Assembly (NCBI RefSeq): GCF_036002945.1
Contig: NZ_CP108529.1
Coordinates: forward strand, 6,505,001-6,569,000
Source: Streptomyces sp. NBC_01224
Lineage (GTDB): Bacteria; Actinomycetota; Actinomycetes; Streptomycetales; Streptomycetaceae
Length of the DNA stretch: 64,000 bases
Direction: 5' to 3'
Part shown: positions 53,073-61,028 of the stretch, in pieces
Layout of the letters: each line of letters opens with the position of its first letter
How positions within the stretch are numbered: position 1 is the first letter of the stretch
Notes under the pieces: model-generated
The model's database searches: none
Told to the model about the DNA's origin: nothing
What the model saw: only the letters and a program-made list of their open reading frames with translations
Made by a program: the position numbers and the translations under genes

Positions 53073-53270
53073 TTACCGGATCCCCTGCTCCTCGTATGTT
53101 CCGTCGAGCAGTTCCCGTACCCGGTGTTCGAGGCGGATGGTCCGCCCCGGCCACAGCGGCCCCTCGAAACCCTCGGTCTGCACCGCCGCCACCTCGGCGG
53201 CCGCCTCGACCAGCTGCGGATCGTACGGTGGCTGCCCGGCGTGGAGCAGCGAGTGGGCGCCCCCTCGTGC
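53073..53270 (-). pseudogene. C-terminal gene remnant between glnII and glnRII
   Basis: A minus-strand frame reads PPYDPQLVEAAAEVAAVQTE, then GPLWPGRTIRLEHRVRELLD and GTYEEQGIR before TAA. It looks like a genuine protein C-terminus (acidic amphipathic helices, aromatic turn), but no start or N-terminal domain lies between it and glnII. I do not recognise the family. It may be a decayed gene, or the 3' part of a short gene with an unusual start. Confidence 0.35.
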
Positions 53271-53287
53271 GGAACGGCGGAACGGGA

Positions 53288-54331
53288 TCAGACCTGGTCG
53301 GCCTTCTCCAGCGCGGTGCAGCAGGTGTCCACGATCAGCCGCGTGACGACGTACGGGTCGACGTTGGCGTTCGGGCGGCGGTCCTCGATGTAGCCCTTCT
53401 GGTCCTGCTCGACCTGCCACGGGATACGGACCGACGCGCCGCGGTCGGAGACGCCGTAGCTGTACTCGTTCCACGGGGCGGTCTCGTGCAGACCCGTCAG
53501 ACGGTCGTCGATGCCCGCGCCGTAGTTCTTGACGTGGTCCATCGGCTTCGACCCCTCGCCCAGGGACTCGCACGCGGTGATGACCGCGGCATAGCCCTCG
53601 CGCATCGCCTTGGTGGAGAAGTTGGTGTGCGCACCCGCGCCGTTCCAGTCGCCCTTGACCGGCTTCGGGTCGAGGGTCGCGGAGACGTTGAAGTCCTCGG
53701 CGGTGCGGTACAGCAGCCAGCGGGCGATCCACAGCTGGTCGGAGACCTCCAGCGGGGACAGCGGGCCGACCTGGAACTCCCACTGGCCGGGCATGACCTC
53801 GGCGTTGATGCCGCAGATGCCGAGGCCCGCCTCCAGGCAGTTGTCGAGGTGCTTCTCGACGATCTCGCGGCCGAAGATCTCGTCCGCGCCGACACCGCAG
53901 TAGTAGCCGCCCTGCGCGGCCGGGAAGCCGCCCGCGGGGAAGCCGAGCGGGCGGTGGCCGTCGAAGAAGGTGTACTCCTGCTCGATGCCGAAGATCGGCT
54001 CCTGGCCGGCGAACTGCTCCGCCACCGGACGCAGCACGGCACGGGTGTTGGACTCGTGCGGCGTCATGTCGATGTTGAAGACCTCGCACAGGACGAGAAC
54101 GTCGTCGCCGCCGCGGATCGGGTCCGGACACGCGAAGACCGGCTTCAGCACCCGGTCGGAGGCGTGGCCCACGGCCTGGTTGGTGCTCGAACCGTCGAAG
54201 CCCCAGATCGGCAGCTCCGCGACATCCTGCGACGGGCTTCCGGCCATGATCTTCGTCTTCGAACGGAGCTTGGCGGTCGGCTCGGTGCCGTCGATCCAGA
54301 TGTACTCAGCCTTGAACGTCACGGAAGCCAT
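53288..54331 (-). CDS. glnII: Glutamine synthetase type II
   Basis: 347 residues, the eukaryote-like GS-II. The family motifs are complete: IWGFDGSSTNQAVGHASDR, GIEQEYTFFDGHRPLGFP, GICGINAEVMPGQWEFQVGP, WNGAGAHTNFSTKAMR and SDRGASVRIPWQVE. It makes glutamine from glutamate, ammonia and ATP, and it is not adenylylated by GlnE. In Streptomyces it is the heat-labile enzyme induced under nitrogen limitation. A four-half-site GlnR-type box lies 60-97 bases upstream of its start, and the regulator gene glnRII is downstream. AAAGG abuts the ATG, closer than usual for a ribosome site. Confidence 0.97.
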   Translation of the reverse strand: MASVTFKAEYIWIDGTEPTAKLRSKTKIMAGSPSQDVAELPIWGFDGSSTNQAVGHASDRVLKPVFACPDPIRGGDDVLVLCEVFNIDMTPHESNTRAVLRPVAEQFAGQEPIFGIEQEYTFFDGHRPLGFPAGGFPAAQGGYYCGVGADEIFGREIVEKHLDNCLEAGLGICGINAEVMPGQWEFQVGPLSPLEVSDQLWIARWLLYRTAEDFNVSATLDPKPVKGDWNGAGAHTNFSTKAMREGYAAVITACESLGEGSKPMDHVKNYGAGIDDRLTGLHETAPWNEYSYGVSDRGASVRIPWQVEQDQKGYIEDRRPNANVDPYVVTRLIVDTCCTALEKADQV

Positions 54332-54390
54332 CCTTTGCGGGTGCTGCGGTGTTGCGGTCCGGTCTATGCAGCGCAGCTTCGCAAGACGCG

Positions 54391-54428
54391 ATTTCCCGTC
54401 CGTTGCCCGAATGTGAACCCCGTGTTAC
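54391..54428 (-). promoter_or_regulatory. GlnR-type operator of glnII
   Basis: On the glnII coding strand: GTAAC-6-TTCAC-6-GCAAC-6-GAAAT, four half-sites with an exact 11-bp period. GlnR and PhoP of actinobacteria bind tandem 5-bp half-sites at 11-bp spacing with GTnAC and GAAAC consensus. A further GAAAC lies 5' of the first site. Confidence 0.78.
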
Positions 54429-54446
54429 CGAGGTTTCCTGCGTTAT

Positions 54447-54495
54447 GCGCGGGCCCTGAGCAGCGACCGATCACGCGCGGGCCCTGAGCAGCGAC
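54447..54495. repeat. 21-base direct repeat spanning the 3' end of the vWA-partner gene
   Basis: gcgcgggccctgagcagcga is found at 54447 and 54475 (21 bases identical, 28-bp period). One copy encodes the last codons of the gene ending at 54471, and the other follows its stop codon. This looks like a recent tandem duplication. Confidence 0.85.
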
Positions 54496-55601
54496 TCGAA
54501 ACCGGCGGCACGGATCCGGCGCACCAGTTCCTCCTCGGTGGTGCCCAGCGCCACGGCCGCCTGCGAGAGCCGCCAGTCCGCGTCGGAGAGCCGGTGCAGC
54601 AGATGACCACGTCTGATCTGGGCCTCGGACAGCCGGAACGTCTTCAGATACGCGACCTGCCCCTTGTGATCGGTGATCGTCTCACCGATGTGCTGCCCCT
54701 CCCCATTGCGCAGGAACGGCGGCAGGAACCGCCACAGTGTGAACGAGCCCATCCGGTACACCCGGTCGAAGGTGTACGAGGTGTCCAGCAGCTCACGGGC
54801 GAACAGGGTGTCGTGCGCCTCGGCCCACTCCCGCTCCTGCGCCCGCGCCGCCGCCCGAAGACCGGCGAGCGACCGCAGATGCGGTCCATCGGAAATCCGC
54901 GCCGCGAATTCCGCCACCGGCGCGCCGTACAGTGCGTACTGGTGGACCAGTTCCCCGTACAGATCCTGTACGAGCGAAGGGTGCAGCAGACGGTAGTCGT
55001 CCGGGTGCGGCAGAACGAAGGCGGCAGCGAGCGCATCGGCCGCGTACACCATCACCCCGCACTGGCCGGGATGGATCTCGAAGGCCCGCAGCGCGTCGCC
55101 GAGCCCGCGCACCGACCACCCCATGTACGCGTCCTCGGCACGCGGCGAAAGCCCGTCGCGCAGCGCCTGCCGCGACCACTCCTCCCAGGCGACCGCGGGG
55201 CCACCGAAGTGCAGGGCGAGATAGCCCTCCATCGCGAGGTGCAGCGGCAGGAAGCGCAGCCGGTCGCCCGGCTGCCGCTTGGCCATGCGGTGGTGGCGGT
55301 TGCGGTGGAGCCGTGCGGTCCGGGGCGGGTTCCCGGGCGAGTTGCCCGTGCCCAGCTGCGTACCGTACGCGGCGGACCGGACGCCCTCGCCGGACCAGTC
55401 GGCGACGAAGCCGTGCGGGATGTACGAGGTGTAGTGCGTGCGCGGACCGACGTCCACGACACCGTTCCCGTAACCCGTGTAGATCTCCCGGTGCAGCCGA
55501 AGCCCCTCGACCGGCTGCTCGCGCACCAGCGGCACCAGCCGGATGCCGCCCCACACCTGGGCGGGGCGGGCGGCGAGCCCGGCAAGTTCAAGCCTGTTCA
55601 C
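54471..55601 (-). CDS. Partner protein of the TROVE/vWA gene (possibly ARPP-2-type), function unknown
   Basis: 376 residues with no signal or membrane helix. It opens with LELAGLAARPAQVWGGIRLV followed by PLVREQPVEGL, recalling domains I have seen labelled ARPP. The middle has a conserved-looking HLAMEGYLALHFGGPAVAWEEW and VRGLGDALRAFEIHPGQCGV. A C-terminal helix-turn-helix-like part (LSDADWRLSQAAVALGTTEEELVRRI) could bind nucleic acid. The GTG start overlaps the stop of the vWA gene (GTGA), so the two proteins are made together and probably interact. The family name is from memory and uncertain; the function is unknown. Confidence 0.75.
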   Translation of the reverse strand: MNRLELAGLAARPAQVWGGIRLVPLVREQPVEGLRLHREIYTGYGNGVVDVGPRTHYTSYIPHGFVADWSGEGVRSAAYGTQLGTGNSPGNPPRTARLHRNRHHRMAKRQPGDRLRFLPLHLAMEGYLALHFGGPAVAWEEWSRQALRDGLSPRAEDAYMGWSVRGLGDALRAFEIHPGQCGVMVYAADALAAAFVLPHPDDYRLLHPSLVQDLYGELVHQYALYGAPVAEFAARISDGPHLRSLAGLRAAARAQEREWAEAHDTLFARELLDTSYTFDRVYRMGSFTLWRFLPPFLRNGEGQHIGETITDHKGQVAYLKTFRLSEAQIRRGHLLHRLSDADWRLSQAAVALGTTEEELVRRIRAAGFESLLRARA

Positions 55602-57088
55602 GATGCGGCTCCCGCCTTCTCCCCACTCACGAAACGTGCCACCTGCCGGTCCAGATAGGCGTACAGGGCCGCCGGTCCCGTGAGTCCCTCGGCGAACTGT
55701 GCGATCTCCACCAGCGCCGGCAGGTCCTCCGCGTCCCGGATCCCGGCCGTGGGCACGCCCTGCGCGAGGCGTCGCACATCGAAACCGTCCGCGTCGTATA
55801 CGGGGTTCACATGCACCACAGCAGTTCGCCGGTCCGGATCGAGCCGGCTCCGCCACACCCGCAGCACCTCGCCCGCGAGTCCGGGCGGCGCGTTGTCCCA
55901 GCCGTCCGAGACGATGACCAGCCGGTCCGGGCCGTGCTCCAGAGCATCCAGTACGCGGGTGCCGAGCGGGGTCGGGCCCCAGGGCCTGACCAGCAGCGGA
56001 TCTGTGCCGCCCGAGGTCCACAGCGGGATGTACGCGCCCGGCGCCGCCAGCGCCTCCAGCAGGAAGTGGCAGGCCAGCGCCACGGCCAGCGGACGGCGCC
56101 GCTTCTCGCCCGACCCGGACGACGAGTAGCTGTCGTCCAGCACGGCGGCGACCCGGCCCCAGCTCCCGGCGTGCGGGCCCGCCGCTCGGCGAGCGGCGGT
56201 CCGCAGGGCATGGGTGAGCTCCTTGCGGTGGAGCCCGCGCACCTCGAAGCCGAGCGACAGGACGTACAGGGCGAGCCGGGTCAGCGGCATCACCGTCAGG
56301 TCGATATCCGTGGGCAGCCGCACGTCGTCTCCGGTGCTGCGCTGCCCCTGGGTCCGCAGCCGCTCCAGGCGGGTCATCCGGGGCACCATCCGCTCCAGGA
56401 ACACCTCGCGCTTCATCCCGTGCCGGGCGGCGAAGCCCTCGGCCACGGTGAACGGCAGCTCGTCGACGGCGCCCTGCTCGTAGTGGGCGCGCCGCCACGC
56501 GTCGAGCAGCTGGTGCCGGTAGCGCGGCCGCCGCCCCGGCCGGAACAGGAAATCCCCGGTCTCGCCCGGCTCACCGGGCCCGCCGAACCGGAGGTGGACA
56601 TGGCGGGCGGCGGTCTTCAGACCGGCGCGGTACTTCACGGCATCGTGCGCCGGATCCGGCCGGGCGGCCAGCCAGTCGCGCATGATCGCGCGGGTGCGCC
56701 GGTTGTTCACCTTGGCCCCGCGCAGCGCCCGGAACAGCCGGTACACGCGCTGCGGCGGCAGCTTCGCCAGCCGGGCGGCGATCAGCCGGCCCTCGGTGCG
56801 CTTCTCCTCGGCGTTCGCGTCGGCGGCGCTCTCCAGCAGGCCCTGGGCGATGCGCACGGCGTTGTGGTCGTTGATGTCGAGGGCGAGCGCGGCGGCGTAC
56901 ACCCGGCGATAGTTGACCCGTACGTACTCATGGAGGAAGTCCAGCGAAAGCCGCTGTTGATACGCCGTCGAGCGGAACTCACGCTGTCCGGTCGCGGTGA
57001 TCGCCGCGTTGACGAAGAGGAGTACGTCCTCGGCCGCGACGAGGTCGGCACCGGTCCCGGTGCGAGTGGTCTCGGTGCTGGTCGCCAT
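55598..57088 (-). CDS. TROVE/Ro60-like protein with von Willebrand A domain
   Basis: 496 residues. Residues 20-300 are helical repeats; the stretch with NNRRTRAIMRDWLAARPDPA and HDAVKYRAGLKTAARHVHLR resembles the TROVE ring of Ro60, an RNA-binding HEAT-like domain. The C-terminal half is a vWA domain with a MIDAS metal site: Asp318-x-Ser320-x-Ser322 (VLDDSYSSSG), a Thr near 373-377 and Asp395 (VIVSDGWDNAPPG). Ro60 homologues in bacteria bind Y-like RNAs and guide RNA decay or repair. This gene is coupled to an uncharacterised partner, and no RtcB or PNPase gene is adjacent. The TROVE assignment is an inference from architecture and short motifs. Confidence 0.72.
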   Translation of the reverse strand: MATSTETTRTGTGADLVAAEDVLLFVNAAITATGQREFRSTAYQQRLSLDFLHEYVRVNYRRVYAAALALDINDHNAVRIAQGLLESAADANAEEKRTEGRLIAARLAKLPPQRVYRLFRALRGAKVNNRRTRAIMRDWLAARPDPAHDAVKYRAGLKTAARHVHLRFGGPGEPGETGDFLFRPGRRPRYRHQLLDAWRRAHYEQGAVDELPFTVAEGFAARHGMKREVFLERMVPRMTRLERLRTQGQRSTGDDVRLPTDIDLTVMPLTRLALYVLSLGFEVRGLHRKELTHALRTAARRAAGPHAGSWGRVAAVLDDSYSSSGSGEKRRRPLAVALACHFLLEALAAPGAYIPLWTSGGTDPLLVRPWGPTPLGTRVLDALEHGPDRLVIVSDGWDNAPPGLAGEVLRVWRSRLDPDRRTAVVHVNPVYDADGFDVRRLAQGVPTAGIRDAEDLPALVEIAQFAEGLTGPAALYAYLDRQVARFVSGEKAGAAS

Positions 57089-57297
57089 GGTTTCCCCCGT
57101 GGTGTCACGCGCCGCCGTACGCGGGGGCGGAGCGCCGGCCGGGGAATGGGGGCGCGAACAGCGAAATCACTGCTTCAGAGGCAAGTCCCGGAAGTCGCGC
57201 CGGAGTCCCGCGGCCGGCACCGCAAACGTAGCCACTGAAGCCCACTCTGCGCCAACTCAATACGGGAGTGGTCCGGCTGACCCGGCAGACTTGCCCC

Positions 57298-58209
57298 ATG
57301 ACGACACTTCCCGCGACCCCCCTGCGCATCGGCCTCGTCGGTACGGGCCCCTGGGCCCGGAACACCCAGGCCCCAGCTCTCGCCGCCCACCCCGGCGTCG
57401 CACTGAGCGGCGTGTGGGGCCGACGCCCCGAGGCCGCGAACGCGCTGGCCGCCGCCCACGGCACCACGGCGTACACCGGTGAGGACGGCATCGACGAGCT
57501 CTTCGCAGCCAGCGACGCCATCGCGTTCGCCGTGCCGCCGGACGTCCAGGCCCCGCTCGCCGCCCGCGCCGCGGCCACCGGCCGCCATCTGCTGATGGAC
57601 AAGCCGGTGGCGACCACCGTCGCCGGAGCCCGCGAGGTCGCCCGCGCCGCCGAGGAGAGCGGGGTCGCGTCCGTCGTCTTCTGCACCCTGCGGTTCGCGG
57701 CCGAGACGTCCACCTGGATCGCCGAACAGGCCGCTCTGGACGGCTGGTTCACCGCCCGCGCCGAGTGGATCGGTGCGCTGTTCGCCCCCGGCACGGCCAG
57801 CGAGTACGCCGCCTCGCCCTGGCGCCGCGAGAAGGGCGGCCTGTGGGACGTCGGCCCGCATGTCCTGTCGGTCCTGATCCCGGTACTGGGCGACGTGACA
57901 CACCTGACCGCGGCCCGCGGCCCGTCCGACACCACCCATCTGATCCTTCGCCACACCTCCGGCGCGTCCAGCACGGTGACGCTCGCACTGGGTGCCCCGG
58001 TGGGCGCGGTAGGCACGGAGATCGAGCTCAAAGGCGAACAGGGAGTCGCCGCGCTGCCGCGGTGGGGCGACGCGGTCGGTTCCTTCCGGGCAGCGGTGGA
58101 CGCACTGATCGATTCGGTACACACGGGGGAGCCGCATCCCTGCGACGTCCGGTTCGGACTACGCCTGACGGAACTGCTGGCCGAGGCGGAGATGCAGTCG
58201 GGGGTATAG
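57298..58209 (+). CDS. Gfo/Idh/MocA family NAD(P)-dependent oxidoreductase
   Basis: 303 residues. The Rossmann fold has RIGLVGTGPWARNTQAPALA and the nucleotide-contact VWGRRPEAANALA. The family signature MDKPVATT carries the Lys-Pro pair, and GLWDVGPHVLSVLI includes the usual His. These enzymes oxidise or reduce sugars, inositols and related alcohols. The ATG at 57298 is taken because the fold starts there; there is no ribosome site, so the mRNA may be leaderless. Divergent from the vWA gene with about 200 bases between starts. Confidence 0.9.
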   Translation: MTTLPATPLRIGLVGTGPWARNTQAPALAAHPGVALSGVWGRRPEAANALAAAHGTTAYTGEDGIDELFAASDAIAFAVPPDVQAPLAARAAATGRHLLMDKPVATTVAGAREVARAAEESGVASVVFCTLRFAAETSTWIAEQAALDGWFTARAEWIGALFAPGTASEYAASPWRREKGGLWDVGPHVLSVLIPVLGDVTHLTAARGPSDTTHLILRHTSGASSTVTLALGAPVGAVGTEIELKGEQGVAALPRWGDAVGSFRAAVDALIDSVHTGEPHPCDVRFGLRLTELLAEAEMQSGV

Positions 58210-58290
58210 GGAGACGAGGCTCGGGGCCGGGCCGGGCCGGGCCGGTACAGGGGAGGCGGCACGGCCCGCCGCCCCGTACGGGCTCCGCGG

Positions 58291-58667
58291 CTACATCAAC
58301 CGCGTCCGGAGCCGCAGCCAGCCTTCGGCCTCGGTCCTCAGTGCCAAGTCCTGCCCGCCCCGGCGCAGTTGCTCACCGGCGGCCATGGAGAGAGCCTTGG
58401 CCCGACGGGACCTGTTGATCGCCGCGATGTGCTCCCGGGTGTACGCGGTGGCGTCCCGGGTTGCCACCTCGGCCCGGGACGCCGGGATGGCGTCGAGAAC
58501 GCACGCTGCCAGGCGAACTCGACGAGATCGTAACCACGCAGCCGCTGACCCTCGGCGCCGCTTTCCACGAAGCCGTCGCCGAGCAGTGCCGTGACTTCGT
58601 CGGGGGTGGAAGTGGCATCGGCGCCGCCCACGGTGCCGGTGACGACGAAGTCGCTGAAGAAGGTCAT
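58291..58667 (-). pseudogene. Frameshifted small hypothetical gene (immunity-protein-like)
   Basis: A minus-strand ATG at 58667 starts MTFFSDFVVTGTVGGADATS and runs through TPDEVTALLGDGFVES and GYDLVEFAWQ. The continuation that looks like protein, VLDAIPASRAEVATRDATAY then INRSRRAKALSMAAGE, is in another frame and ends at 58291. The shift is near ctggcagcgtgcgttctcgac (about 58490-58510). Small Streptomyces proteins with a DEV-x-x-LG-x-x-F and Y-x-L-x-EF-x-W pattern are often seen beside toxin genes. Either a real frameshift or a base-calling error. Confidence 0.6.
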
Positions 58668-58776
58668 GCCGGGGGAGTCGGGGCGGGGCATGCGGGGATC
58701 TCCGTTTCGTCGAGCAGTCGGTCCGAGTGGTGGACGGGAACAGGCTCACGGAGTGTCCCCTCCGCCGTTGCGGTGG

Positions 58777-59226
58777 TCAGGGAACGATGGTGACCGCCTG
58801 GTGCGCGGCGGACAGGAAGCGCCGGACCGCGGCCGTCTCGCTCTCGTCGAACTCGCGCAGCACGGCCACCGTGTCGTCGATCAGCGGCCCGAAGAAGGAC
58901 CGTCCCAGCTCCACCGCCCGTGGCGTCACGTTCAGCAGCACCCGTCGCCGGTCACGAGGATCACGCGTGCGTTCGAGGTGGCCCAGGCGCTCCAGGCGGT
59001 CGATGACCGAGGTGGTGCCCGCTGAGTTGAGGCCAAGCTGCGCGCCGAGCCATCCGGCGGTGGCGTCCGTACCGGCCCGCTCGGCGTCCAGCAGGCAGAT
59101 CAGGGCCCGCACATCGGTGGAATGCATGCCGTGCCGGGCCGCGAAATCGGCCTGGCGCAGACCGAATTCGACCGTCACCTTGCGCAGCAGATGGACGATC
59201 TCCATTTCGGGGCCTTGTTCGATCAC
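58777..59226 (-). CDS. MarR family transcriptional regulator
   Basis: 149 residues. The winged helix includes WLGAQLGLNSAGTTSVIDRL and the wing RTRDPRDRRRVLLNVTP. One cysteine (LICLLDAE) lies in the core. It is divergent from an alpha/beta hydrolase gene, with a perfect 31-base palindrome between them, which is almost certainly its operator. It probably represses both genes and releases on a small hydrophobic ligand that the hydrolase may process. Confidence 0.93.
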   Translation of the reverse strand: MIEQGPEMEIVHLLRKVTVEFGLRQADFAARHGMHSTDVRALICLLDAERAGTDATAGWLGAQLGLNSAGTTSVIDRLERLGHLERTRDPRDRRRVLLNVTPRAVELGRSFFGPLIDDTVAVLREFDESETAAVRRFLSAAHQAVTIVP

Positions 59227-59249
59227 CCGGTCCCTCCCTCTCGACCCAC

Positions 59250-59280
59250 CGATATTATCTCGCTGAGCGAGATAATATCG
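59250..59280. promoter_or_regulatory. Perfect 31-base palindromic MarR operator
   Basis: cgatattatctcgct-g-agcgagataatatcg: every base from 59250 pairs with its mate to 59280 around a central G. It lies 24 bases from the MarR start and 26 from the hydrolase start. TATTATCTCG halves are typical MarR recognition elements, and the AT-rich arms may include -10 elements. Confidence 0.88.
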
Positions 59281-59306
59281 GAAGCATCCGACCGGGGAGG
59301 CATCCC

Positions 59307-60164
59307 ATGACCACCATCACGTCATTCCTCGCTGCGTACGACGGAGTCCTGGCGGCCAAGTGGCCGGCCGGCACACACAGCAGCCGGGTCCCCACCTCGT
59401 ACGGCATCACCCACATCAACAGTTGCGGCCCCGAGAATGCTCCGCCCCTGGTGCTGCTGGCCGGCGGTGGCTCCACCTCCACCGTCTGGTACGCACAGGC
59501 CGCCCGCCTGGGCCGCACCCATCGCGTCCACGCCGTCGACCTCATCGGTGACCCGGGGCGCAGCGTGGCGGGGGAGCGCCCGATCCGTACGGTGGAGGAC
59601 CTGATGGCGTGGCTCGATGCGGTGCTGGACGGCCTGGGCGTCGACCGCGGCGTGCTGTGCGGGCATTCGTACGGGGCCTGGATCGCCCTCCACTACGCCC
59701 TGCACGCGCCGCCCCACCGCGTCCGGAAGCTGATCCTCCTCGACCCGACCCAGTGCTTCGCCGGTTTCCGGCCCGGCTATCTGCTGCATGCGCTGCCGAT
59801 GCTGCTCCGCCCCGGCGCGGAACGGACACGCGCCTTCCTGGAGTGGGAGACAGGCGGAGCGGCGCTCGACCCGGCGTGGCTGCAACTGCGCTACGCGGCA
59901 GCCTGCTTCCCGTCCGTCCGTCCCGTCACCGGACCCCGACCCGCACCCGAGGCCCTGGGCCGACTGGACGTACCGACCCTGATCCTGCTCGCCGAAGCCG
60001 GCCGTGCCCACGACCCGGCCCGCGTCGCCGCCGCGGCGGCCCGGCTGCTTCCGCACGCGCAGACGGCGACGATTCCCGGCGCGACGCACCACACCCTGCC
60101 GCTGCACGAGCCGACGGCCGGCGAACTGAACCGCAGGATGGAGGACTTCCTGATGACCCGGTAG
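59307..60164 (+). CDS. Alpha/beta hydrolase
   Basis: 285 residues. The fold is clear: PPLVLLAGGGSTSTVW (oxyanion loop), the nucleophile elbow LCGHSYGAWIAL with Ser, an acid in PTLILLAEAG followed by Asp, and the catalytic His in PGATHHTLPLHEP. Substrates cannot be predicted; relatives cleave esters, lactones or C-C bonds. GGGGAGG 8 bases before the ATG is a strong ribosome site. Controlled with the divergent MarR gene through the palindrome at 59250. Confidence 0.92.
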   Translation: MTTITSFLAAYDGVLAAKWPAGTHSSRVPTSYGITHINSCGPENAPPLVLLAGGGSTSTVWYAQAARLGRTHRVHAVDLIGDPGRSVAGERPIRTVEDLMAWLDAVLDGLGVDRGVLCGHSYGAWIALHYALHAPPHRVRKLILLDPTQCFAGFRPGYLLHALPMLLRPGAERTRAFLEWETGGAALDPAWLQLRYAAACFPSVRPVTGPRPAPEALGRLDVPTLILLAEAGRAHDPARVAAAAARLLPHAQTATIPGATHHTLPLHEPTAGELNRRMEDFLMTR

Positions 60165-60183
60165 CTCTCGCCGCGCGGGGTGC

Positions 60184-60543
60184 TCAGCGCTCCATGGCGT
60201 CCCGTACCGCCTCGTCCGTGCGCGCCACGACGGCGGTGCCGTCGTCCGCCGTGATGATCGGCCGCTGGATCAGCTTCGGGTGCCCGGCGAGCGCCGAGAT
60301 CCACCGTTCCCTCGAACCGGCCTCGCGCGGCCACTCCTTGAGTCCGAGCTCCTTCGCGTCCGCTTCCTGCGTCCGCGTGATGTCCCACGGCTCCAGCCCG
60401 AGCCGGTCGAGCACGGCCCGGATCTCGTCCGGCGACGGCACATCCTCCAGGTAGCGGCGGACGGTGTACTCGGCGCCCTCCGCATCGAGCAGTTGCACCG
60501 CGCTGCGGCACTTGGAACAGGCGGGATTGATCCAGATCTCCAT
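60184..60543 (-). CDS. ArsC/Spx family reductase-like protein
   Basis: 119 residues with the thioredoxin-like ArsC fold: EIWINPACSKCRSAVQLLDA at the N-terminus with a CxxC, YTVRRYLEDVPSPDEIRAVL, and PKLIQRPIITADDGTAVV containing the family's R-P-I/L turn. Glutaredoxin-dependent arsenate reductases have this layout, but no other ars genes are nearby, and CxxC members may be general thiol reductases. It converges with the alpha/beta hydrolase gene (19 bases apart). Confidence 0.87.
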   Translation of the reverse strand: MEIWINPACSKCRSAVQLLDAEGAEYTVRRYLEDVPSPDEIRAVLDRLGLEPWDITRTQEADAKELGLKEWPREAGSRERWISALAGHPKLIQRPIITADDGTAVVARTDEAVRDAMER

Positions 60544-60663
60544 GGGGCCAACGATACGGGAGGGACGGTGCGAAAGCCCTTCTGGCCAGGGACGATTGTC
60601 AGTGGTGGGCCGTAAAATAGAGGTAGTTCGTGAGGGTTTCACGACCGTGCCAGGAGGTTGCCC

Positions 60664-60933
60664 ATGGCCGTTGCCGCAGTCACGACCAAGCCGCTCCACA
60701 AGCCCCTGCAGAAGAAGCCGCTCCCCGCGGGCCGGCCCCGCGAGTGGTACGTCTCCCACAATCGCCGCCTGAAGGCCATGCGCCTGGCGATCGCCCTGCT
60801 CGACACGGGCGTCTACTACCCGTCGACCGCGACCAACGACAAGATACGTACGACTGCCGAGCGCATCGGCATCCACCCGCCGTCCGACACGACGTGCCGC
60901 ATGGTCCGCGCCCTGATCCGCTACGGCCGCTGA
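60664..60933 (+). CDS. Small conserved-looking hypothetical protein
   Basis: 89 residues. A basic, Pro/Lys-rich N-terminus (TTKPLHKPLQKKPLPAGRPR) precedes EWYVSHNRRLKAMRLAIALL and a C-terminal piece YYPSTATNDKIRTTAERIGI. The latter half could be a small helix-turn-helix. AGGAGG lies 6 bases from the ATG, and a strong terminator follows, so it is very likely a real gene with its own transcript. I do not recognise the family. Confidence 0.75.
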   Translation: MAVAAVTTKPLHKPLQKKPLPAGRPREWYVSHNRRLKAMRLAIALLDTGVYYPSTATNDKIRTTAERIGIHPPSDTTCRMVRALIRYGR

Positions 60934-60977
60934 CGGTGGCGGCCGGCGGCTGACGACCGACTGCTCACGCACCCGAA

Positions 60978-61009
60978 GCCTGTGCCCCCGGAACCCCGGG
61001 GGCACAGGC
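60978..61009. terminator. Hairpin terminator between convergent genes
   Basis: gcctgtgcccccgg (60978-60991) is exactly complementary to 60996-61009 with a 4-base loop. It lies between the small hypothetical gene (+) and the MmpS-like gene (-). Confidence 0.88.
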
Positions 61010-61028
61010 GCGTACGACCGCATCCGGC

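Noticed and set aside
54471..56498. 675-codon frame as one protein
   Set aside because: Only the last 376 codons show protein-like composition. The upstream part is a shadow of the vWA gene, and the GTGA overlap marks the true start.
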